In this document: piece by piece, positions 15,961-21,570 of the stretch
Layout of the letters: the number at the start of each line of letters is the position of its first letter
Numbering within the stretch: position 1 is the first letter of the stretch
Origin: Phycisphaerae bacterium
GTDB lineage: Bacteria; Planctomycetota; Phycisphaerae; UBA1845; UTPLA1
Direction: 5' to 3'
DNA length: 21,570 nucleotides
Assembly (NCBI GenBank): GCA_016935885.1
Contig: JAFGQA010000030.1
Location: 1-21,570, forward strand
The notes under the pieces: generated by a model
What the model saw: the letters and a program-made list of their open reading frames with translations, nothing else
Database searches by the model: none
What the model was told of the DNA's origin: nothing
Made by a program: the position numbers and the translations under genes

Positions 15961-17232
15961 CTATTCGAGAGCCTCGATCCTGATCGTGTGCTTGACGGGC
16001 TGGACCTCGGCGGCCGCAGCCTCGCGGGCCTGCTTGTCCTGCCTTACCAGCCCCTCGGCGATGCGGTCGATGGCGGGCGCCTCCTCCGGCGCCGCCCGCT
16101 GGTAGGCCGGCAGATTGTGGATGAGGGTCTTGATTAGCCCGACCTCCATGCCTTGCTTCTGGGCGATCGCGCCCTCGACCTTGGCGAACGGCTCGCTGAA
16201 GGGGTTGTCGAGGAACTCGGCTGCCAGGTTGACGCCGTTGGCCAATTCCGCGGCCGCGTACTCCTTGCTCGTCTTTCCCCAGGTTATTTTGATTTTGCCC
16301 TGCGCGCCCCGCACCACGAGCTTGAAGCGGTTGAGTTCCTCGTTGAAGGGGAAGAACTCGATGATACCCCGGGTGGCGTTCGGCTTGTCTGCCTCGCCGA
16401 AGAAGCAGAATGGATAACGGCTGCTCTCGACCTCGACCGCGCCGCCCTGGCAGGAAAGCACCTGGTGGCCCTCGGTCGCCTCGGCCTTGCTGGCCGCCAG
16501 ATCGACGGTGATCGTGCCGATGTTGCCGTCACAGCCCATCGCTTTGAGGAAGGCGTAGGCCATCACGAGGTGTCCATTGCGGTTGGGGTGGACGCCGTCG
16601 CCACCGCCCACGTGATACGCCTTGCCGTACTGCGCCTTGGCCTTGGTCATGGCGGCCATCATCGGGTCGTAGACGTCGGCGAAGACCACGCATTCTTCCT
16701 TGGCCACGTCCCGGGCGATGTCGCGCAGCGCGGCCAGGGTCTTGTTGTACATCGCGGCTGCTTGGGGATTGTTCCCACCGAACGTGTCGGCATCCACGAC
16801 GCCCGGCGAGCCGACCACGATCAGCCGCACGCCGGCCTTCTTCAACTGTGCCACGATCGACTCCTGGCCCTCGCGATAGCGTTGCCCCTTGGCCGGGTCC
16901 ATCGGCGAGTAGCCGCCGTCGTTCATGCCGAAGCAGGTCGTGGCCACGCTCGGCCGGAAGCGAAGGGTGTCGTTGGCCATGCGGCCGGCAAAACCCGGGG
17001 CCGTCTCGCCGCCCCAGCCGAACTGCGTTGCCCGCAGATCAAGGGCTGGCTTGCACATCAACAAATAATCTTCGATGAACAACGAATAGAGCCGCTGCTC
17101 GGTGATCGAGTCGCCGATGATGGCAACGTAATCGCCCGAGGTGAGTTGCGGCTCGGCGGCAAGACAGAGAAATGAGGATACAGAAGCGGCCAACGCCAAA
17201 ACCAACGCCAGGACTCTCGCGACGTGTCTCAT
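15961..17232 (-). CDS. Secreted SGNH/GDSL hydrolase with C-terminal extension
   Basis: This 423-residue exported esterase-like protein carries signal peptide VLALVLALAASVSSFLCLA. Block I is VAIIGDSITEQ with Ser42 as nucleophile, block II is FGWGGETAPGF with the oxyanion Gly, block III is TCFGMNDGG with Asn, and block V is GGGDGVHPNRNGH with Asp212 and His215 completing the triad. Family members of this type remove acetyl or other acyl groups from polysaccharides. After the ~240-residue hydrolase comes a ~180-residue extension (~245-423), rich in beta then charged helix, which I do not recognise. The ATG at 17232 has AAGGAG about 7 bases upstream. The open frame continues 252 codons further upstream through the ECF sigma-factor remnant, but the Shine-Dalgarno and signal peptide fix the start here. 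Confidence 0.85.
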   Translation of the reverse strand: MRHVARVLALVLALAASVSSFLCLAAEPQLTSGDYVAIIGDSITEQRLYSLFIEDYLLMCKPALDLRATQFGWGGETAPGFAGRMANDTLRFRPSVATTCFGMNDGGYSPMDPAKGQRYREGQESIVAQLKKAGVRLIVVGSPGVVDADTFGGNNPQAAAMYNKTLAALRDIARDVAKEECVVFADVYDPMMAAMTKAKAQYGKAYHVGGGDGVHPNRNGHLVMAYAFLKAMGCDGNIGTITVDLAASKAEATEGHQVLSCQGGAVEVESSRYPFCFFGEADKPNATRGIIEFFPFNEELNRFKLVVRGAQGKIKITWGKTSKEYAAAELANGVNLAAEFLDNPFSEPFAKVEGAIAQKQGMEVGLIKTLIHNLPAYQRAAPEEAPAIDRIAEGLVRQDKQAREAAAAEVQPVKHTIRIEALE

Positions 17233-17343
17233 GATAGTGCTCCTTGGGAGACGTGGGACAGACTGAATCACTTGCCCGTTGTGGGCGGTTGATCGTTCGC
17301 TGTGGTAATCGGGCGCCGTGTAGCCGGCCCGGCTGACGGCCGT

Positions 17344-17692
17344 GGTCCAGCCGGCGAAGATACGGAGCTGCACAACTCCGCCTTGGGGGGCCTGCTGCTC
17401 CAATCTGCACAGAGCCTCATTCAGCCCCAACATATCGTCCCACGGCATCGGTGTCACGCGCTGGCTCCGCCGCGTCCGAGTCCGCCTGTTTGCGGTCACG
17501 GCCACATAGGATGGTCTGCTCCTGCCAAACCCGTTCCGTCCGTATTCACCGCATGGAGTCCACCACCGCAGAGAAGAACTGCCGCCAGTTGCCCCAGTGC
17601 TGAACCGTCTCGACATCCACCAGACGGATGTACGGTTCGCAGCCCAGGGCCGTCGCCTCAAGTGTCTGCCCGGGTCTCTCCTGGGACAACGC
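17344..17692 (-). pseudogene. Fossil of an ECF-type RNA polymerase sigma factor
   Basis: Two pieces in different frames together resemble planctomycete-type ECF sigma factors. Piece one, 17692-17546, reads ALSQERPGQTLEATALGCEP, then YIRLVDVETVQHWGNWRQFF and SAVVDSMR before a TGA. In intact relatives this stretch is the sigma region 2 segment 'QEKPGQTLQATALVHEAYLRL ... FFAAAAEAMR'. Piece two, 17448-17344, one frame away, reads WDDMLGLNEALCRLEQQAPQ and VVQLRIFAGWT, matching the start of region 4. The following helix-turn-helix that reads the -35 element is absent. A stop, a frameshift and C-terminal loss mean no functional sigma factor can be made. Piece two is in frame with the SGNH gene that starts 112 bases further on. 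Family match is by motif recognition. Confidence 0.65.
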
Positions 17693-17902
17693 TGATGAAA
17701 CCTGAGGAACTGGGCAGCACCAATGCCCCCAGAGCCTTGATGATGACTGAACTCCACCACAGGCATATCCGCACTAGCCGGGGCAGCTCCCCCCCTAAGT
17801 GCGTCACGACCGGCAGGATCGCTACTGCATGTTCCGGAGATCCTCGGCAGTGAAGCGCAATGTACAAGCTTGTCCATACAGGGGGCACCTTCCGATTGCT
17901 GT

Positions 17903-19129
17903 TCACTGCCATCCACACGAGCACGCTCTCGCGCTGAGCCTGGATTGTTGACGAGCACGCAGAGGACCGGAACGCGACACATTCTCACGGTCGGGGGGGA
18001 TGCCGATCAACAGCGTGCAGAGGACCTGGGCATATACGCGGTGCCCGAAGTCGTTGGGGTGGTTCACGCCATTCCCCGTCATGTCCCAGTCCTTCTTGTA
18101 CTTCAGTAGCTCCGCCCAGATGGACGTCATGTCGGCCAAGGCGACGCCCTGGCCACATAGCTGGGCGAGCGTATCGCGGTATTGCGGAAAGAGTTCGGGA
18201 TGCAAGGTCGTCCAATCCTTGTTGCCGAGCATGGTGGCCACGAGAATGAACTCGCATTGCGGCCGGGCCTTGCGTACAGCGTCGATCATGCCCTTGATGT
18301 TGGCTTGATATCGGGCGGCCGGCAGCCCGGCGGCGTCGTTCATACCGAAGGCAAGGATGACAAGATCTGGATCCGCTTGCAGGACTTTGCCGATATTGGC
18401 CAGCCCCCATGCGGTGCCAGTGCCGCCGACGGCACAGTTCTTCAACGCGATCTTCGTGCCGTAGGCGGCCTCGAGTCCCCTTGCCAGCAGGTCCTGATAC
18501 GGCGGTTGGAAGGGAGCCACCTTGGCCCAGCCAGAGGCGTTGCAGCCCGTAGAAATACTGTCCCCCAAGAGCGCGATGCTCAGCGTTTGTTTCGCATTCA
18601 GCTTGTTCACAGTGCGCGGCAGCTGAGCGCCGGCGAACGCCGGAAGAGGTCCGGACCATGCGTCCCGAGTGTGTTCATAGGTAACCTGCGTCTGCATGTC
18701 GTGGTACTCGTGCGTAGCGCCGAAGAGGATCTCACCGTTTCCATCCCGGTGCGTGAGCCTGTGAGGTTGCGACTTGGCAGGGCGGCGGAGGTCCTGGGGC
18801 GTTCGGTGGGGGATTCGCGAGCCGCCGGGCAGCGTGATTTCCCGCGTGCCCCGCTGCCACTCGTAGTCGCGGCCTTCGACGTACGTGACCTCACCCGACG
18901 CGCTGCGAACCGCCAGGATCTTCGTGGGCTGGAAAAGGAGCGCGGCCTTGGGCCGAGCGCCGGCGCCTGGCTGGACAAACAGAACGCTTTCGCCGTCCAT
19001 CGTCGTGGAAAGCCAGATCGGCCTGAGCTTCGCGGCGTCGAAGGTCCACGCTTGGTCGGGCTCCCCCGCGCCGCCAATGGCCGCGCACATCGCGAGAACG
19101 AGGACGAAGATGGGCAGGGATCGTCTCAT
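17903..19129 (-). CDS. Secreted SGNH/GDSL hydrolase with N-terminal beta-domain
   Basis: This 408-residue exported protein starts with signal peptide MRRSLPIFVLVLAMCAAIGGAG. A ~150-residue beta-rich N-terminal domain, a common companion of family members that act on acylated glycans, precedes the hydrolase fold. Block I is IALLGDSISTG with nucleophile Ser191, block II KNCAVGGTGTAWG, block III LVILAFGMNDA, and block V GNGVNHPNDFGHRVYAQVL with His357. The usual Asp before the His is not in the plain DxxH position; Asn353 occupies the nearest equivalent, which may be normal for this subfamily. The final ~35 residues after TLLIGIPPD look non-conserved and may be read-through of a lost stop. GAGGAG lies ~7 bases before the ATG at 19129. 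It is divergent from the oxidoreductase gene. Confidence 0.85.
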   Translation of the reverse strand: MRRSLPIFVLVLAMCAAIGGAGEPDQAWTFDAAKLRPIWLSTTMDGESVLFVQPGAGARPKAALLFQPTKILAVRSASGEVTYVEGRDYEWQRGTREITLPGGSRIPHRTPQDLRRPAKSQPHRLTHRDGNGEILFGATHEYHDMQTQVTYEHTRDAWSGPLPAFAGAQLPRTVNKLNAKQTLSIALLGDSISTGCNASGWAKVAPFQPPYQDLLARGLEAAYGTKIALKNCAVGGTGTAWGLANIGKVLQADPDLVILAFGMNDAAGLPAARYQANIKGMIDAVRKARPQCEFILVATMLGNKDWTTLHPELFPQYRDTLAQLCGQGVALADMTSIWAELLKYKKDWDMTGNGVNHPNDFGHRVYAQVLCTLLIGIPPDRENVSRSGPLRARQQSRLSARACSCGWQ

Positions 19130-19357
19130 CGGCAGCTCCTCTGCGGGATGAAGTTCGGGGACATGTCAGATGGCAGGCCATTTCCGGGGCTGTCGTGTCA
19201 TTCGGCGGGTTGCTATCGCCGTCTATCATACACGCTCCCGCAGCTCCCGCAATCAGCCTGTTGACATTCCGCTTTCGGGCGGACAGACTGAGAGCATCCG
19301 TCACCGGCAAATTGCCTGTCGGTGGCTCCGCAGCCTTTGAGTGGAGGAATGACCACG
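19130..19357. promoter_or_regulatory. Divergent promoter region between SGNH and oxidoreductase genes
   Basis: These 228 bases must contain 5' signals for both flanking genes. On the plus strand there is a TTGACA at 19261-19266; the hexamer 17 bases on (CAGACT) is a poor -10, so the promoter call is weak. A short palindrome GGCAA-A-TTGCC lies near 19307-19317, about 40 bases before the oxidoreductase start, and could be an operator or a 5' leader hairpin. Confidence 0.3.
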
Positions 19358-20770
19358 ATGACCGAGAAAGCGAAAAACGCAACGTCACGTCGTGACTTCA
19401 TCAGAAACACTAGCCGGCTCGCCGCGGCTTCCGCCCTGGCGGGTGTGGCGATTCCCCGTGTCCACGCCGCCGAAGACAACACCATCCGACTGGCCTTGAT
19501 CGGGTGCGGTGGTCGCGGAAGCGGCGCGGTGGCCAACGCCATGGCGGCGGGCGGGCTCGTGATGGACAATGCTTACCGTGCCCCAGACGAGGAGAATGCA
19601 TCGTCCGTTGGGCCGGTCAAATTGGTCGCTATGGCCGATCTGCTTCAAAGTCGGCTGGACCAGTCGCATGCGGCGTTGAGCAAGTTGTTCGGCGACAGGA
19701 TCGAGGCGCCCAAGGAGCGGCGTTTCCTGGGGTTCGACGCTTACCGGAAGGCGATCGACTGCCTGCGGCCGGGGGACGTGGCGATGTTGACCACCCATGC
19801 CGCCTTCCGTGCGCCCCACCTCGAATATGCCGTGGAGAAGGGCGTGAACGTGTTCATGGAGAAGGACTTCGGGGCCGATCCGGGGGGCATCCAACAGATT
19901 CTCCGCGCGGGAGAAGCCGCCGAGAAGAAGAACCTCAAGATCGCCGCGGGGCTGATGTGCCGCCACTCCTGCGCGCGCCAGGCGCTGATTGAGAAGATCC
20001 GCGACGGCGCCATGGGCGACATTCAGCTCATCCGCGCCTACCGTATGGACTCCGGTTATTCGATGGGCCCATTCCAAGGCGGTGAGAACGAGCTGCTATG
20101 GCAACTGCGGCCCGGCCACCCTTATCAGTTCTTGTGGGCTTCCGGCGGGGTCTTCATCGAGCTGATGATCCACCAGATTGACGAGTGCTTCTGGATCAAG
20201 GACTCTTGGCCGATTGCCGCACACGGCGTCGGCGGACGGTTCGCCGGCAGCACGGATTGCAGCCAGAATCTCGATAGCTATTCGGTCGAGTACACCTTTG
20301 CCGACGGGACGAAGGCCATGGTGACCGGGCGTTATATTCCCCAGTGCGCCACGGACTTCGCCACCTACGTCCATGGCACGAAGTGCGCCGCGCAGTTCTC
20401 CGGCAACATCCACGCCCCGACGTCGCGGATCTACAATGATCAGCACATTGCCGCCGGGAACGTGGCCTGGAAACCGAAGAGGGAGAGAGTCAATCCCTGG
20501 CAAGCCGAATGGAACGTGTTGCTCACCGCTATCCGCAATGATCGCCCGCACAACGAGGCCCGGCGCGCGGCTCTTTCAAACCTCGGGGCCATCATGGGCC
20601 GAGCGGCCGTGCATACCGGGAAGATCGTCACTTGGGCGGAAGCGACGGCCTCGGAGTTCCAGTTCTGTTCCAACGTCGCCCAGCTGACCGCCGACAGCCC
20701 GGCTCCGGTGCAGGCCGACGCGGAGGGCCGCTATCCAGCCCCCGTCCCCGGCAAATGGCAGGAGATCTGA
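19358..20770 (+). CDS. Tat-exported Gfo/Idh/MocA family oxidoreductase
   Basis: This 470-residue NAD(P)-dependent oxidoreductase is predicted to act on a sugar or sugar derivative outside the cytoplasm. The N-terminus is a twin-arginine signal (SRRDFIRNTSRLAAASALAG, cleavage after VHA ~37). The Rossmann domain begins RLALIGCGGRGSGAV, and the family's catalytic lysine motif appears as VFMEKDF with Lys169, where EKP is more usual. The C-terminal alpha/beta domain includes GVFIELMIHQIDECFW. Some Tat-exported members of this superfamily act as GH109-type glycosidases using bound NAD, so hydrolase activity is an alternative. GGAGG at 19343-19347 is 10 bases before the ATG at 19358 but only 1 base before the ATG at 19349, so 19358 is preferred. 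The partner genes suggest it handles a released monosaccharide. Confidence 0.88.
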   Translation: MTEKAKNATSRRDFIRNTSRLAAASALAGVAIPRVHAAEDNTIRLALIGCGGRGSGAVANAMAAGGLVMDNAYRAPDEENASSVGPVKLVAMADLLQSRLDQSHAALSKLFGDRIEAPKERRFLGFDAYRKAIDCLRPGDVAMLTTHAAFRAPHLEYAVEKGVNVFMEKDFGADPGGIQQILRAGEAAEKKNLKIAAGLMCRHSCARQALIEKIRDGAMGDIQLIRAYRMDSGYSMGPFQGGENELLWQLRPGHPYQFLWASGGVFIELMIHQIDECFWIKDSWPIAAHGVGGRFAGSTDCSQNLDSYSVEYTFADGTKAMVTGRYIPQCATDFATYVHGTKCAAQFSGNIHAPTSRIYNDQHIAAGNVAWKPKRERVNPWQAEWNVLLTAIRNDRPHNEARRAALSNLGAIMGRAAVHTGKIVTWAEATASEFQFCSNVAQLTADSPAPVQADAEGRYPAPVPGKWQEI

Positions 20771-21570
20771 CACCGCGAGGAGGTCAAGTCCGTGTTTTTG
20801 GACAACGTCTGGGCCTGAAAGACGGCGTCTGGTAGCCAAACACCAGGCCAAACGGAGCTTCGGCACTCGCCTCCTCAACTCGCTCCCACGGCGGGCGCAA
20901 CGCAGGCCTCCCCGCGTATGTGTCACTTTTGGTTCGGAGGAATGACTCGTTGCATGCGTCGGTCCTCCAGCAAGGAACAATACGCCTCCTCTTCGACGCG
21001 TCTCGAATCGTCGACGATCCGCGCTCGATTCGTACCGTTCCTGACCCGGAGGATCTGCTGCATCGCGAGCCACTGGTAGGTGTGGGCGTCGCGCGCATGC
21101 TGAGGGGCTCTTTTCTGGCGGCGCAGCCTTCCTTGCATCCGTGAGTTGCGTTCGCAATGTCGCGCGGCTTCGGCCTGCAATCCACGATCCCGCAGCGTTA
21201 TCAGGCGCAACGGCTTGCAGATGCGAGCTTATGGGTGTCGGGAACGAATTCTCCGGGAAATTGCACTTTGTCGAGCACCGAGAACTTCTGAAGACCCCAA
21301 GAAAACACCGGAGGGGTTGGACGTGATGTGTCCACCCCTTCTGCTATGCTCGGGGCAACGGCCGCGATGGCCGACGGGAAGCAACAGAACGCCGGCGTGG
21401 TTGTGGCAAACCACAATGCAGATGTGGTAAGGCGCATGAGTCCAGCAACCGACCCGACCCGAGAAATTCCCGCCCACTCCCTGAACACCGCCATCCGGCC
21501 GGCAATGGGGTGTGTTGCAAGGCGGGACGGTGGGTGTATGATGAGGGCCTTCCTGAGGGGCATCACACGC
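20771..21570. other. 800 bases without a supported gene
   Basis: Open frames of 60-190 codons cross this region on both strands, as expected in GC-rich DNA, but none combines a ribosome binding site with a recognisable domain. The minus strand around 21210-20923 and 21566-21201 has the most protein-like composition, and neither frame resembles a known family to me. Decayed genes or mobile-element debris are possible. One clear structure, the stem-loop at 21312-21339, is listed separately. Confidence 0.4.
21312..21339. terminator. Stem-loop with 10 paired bases and one bulged T
   Basis: AGGGG and TGGAC (21312-21316 and 21318-21322) pair with GTCCA and CCCCT (21330-21339) around a 7-base loop, with T21317 bulged. 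On the plus strand it is followed by TCTGCTATGCT, not a strong T-run. It lies 540 bases past the oxidoreductase stop, too far to be its obvious terminator, so it may belong to an unseen gene or to a mobile-element end. Confidence 0.4.

Noticed and set aside
17693..17902. N-terminal part of the ECF sigma factor upstream of 17692 (frame reading AVAILPVVTHLGGELPRLV)
   Set aside because: It vaguely recalls the LLPLVYDELRRL segment of ECF factors, but the match is too weak and in a different frame.
17233..17988. 252-codon upstream extension of the first SGNH gene
   Set aside because: It reads through sigma-factor debris; the signal peptide and AAGGAG Shine-Dalgarno place the true start at 17232.
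18182..19264. 360-codon open frame on the plus strand
   Set aside because: Antisense to the second SGNH hydrolase, whose four sequence blocks are all present.
1..21570. CRISPR arrays, tRNA or rRNA genes, attachment sites
   Set aside because: No regularly spaced direct repeats, cloverleaf or rRNA-like sequence was seen in reading the window.

Overview
High-GC bacterial DNA that most resembles a planctomycete. Three things point there: a secreted, Tat-exported Gfo/Idh/MocA oxidoreductase; a dense set of exported glycan-active proteins with no SusC/SusD pair in view; and the wreck of an ECF sigma factor whose readable pieces ('ERPGQTLEATAL', 'NEALCRLEQQAPQ', 'VQLRIFAG') fit the ECF type abundant in Pirellula-like genomes. 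The assignment rests on protein character only; no rRNA or tRNA gene is visible.

Layout. 1-1700 is insertion-sequence debris: a truncated IS3-type orfA-like gene on the minus strand, a possible small gene fragment beside it, and an IS3-family transposase on the plus strand that carries a nonsense codon and has lost the first catalytic Asp through an internal deletion. 1796-9606 is a minus-strand tandem array of GH36-type alpha-galactosidase-like genes. Three are full length (8930-6888, 6877-4838, 4366-1796), one is reduced to signal peptide plus C-terminal domain (9477-8944), and one survives only as its last ~40 codons (9606-9482). The array once held at least five members. At three consecutive junctions the upstream stop codon overlaps the next gene's Shine-Dalgarno in the same heptamer, TGAAAGG, so the order looks like an old, translationally coupled operon.

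9639-10007 holds a decayed exported-protein gene with an excellent ribosome binding site. Divergent from the array is a secreted right-handed beta-helix protein with a PKD domain (10327-12234). An 89-bp imperfect inverted-repeat element (12271-12359) sits between it and a convergent, very large secreted six-hairpin (alpha/alpha-barrel) glycosidase-like protein (15792-12433). Next on the minus strand come two secreted SGNH/GDSL hydrolases (17232-15961 and 19129-17903), with the ECF sigma-factor fossil between them. Divergent from the second SGNH gene is a Tat-exported Gfo/Idh/MocA oxidoreductase (19358-20770). The last 800 bases hold no gene I can support, only one good stem-loop.

Taken together this is a locus for breakdown of an alpha-galactose-containing, probably esterified, polysaccharide outside the cytoplasm: alpha-galactosidases remove side chains, SGNH esterases remove acyl groups, the beta-helix and six-hairpin proteins act on or bind the backbone, and the oxidoreductase oxidises or cleaves a released sugar. 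No transporter or intact regulator is in view. The substrate is inference. The most unusual features are the shared TGAAAGG junctions, the in-frame core-less GH36 paralogue, the sigma-factor fossil embedded among the esterase genes, and the inverted-repeat element.
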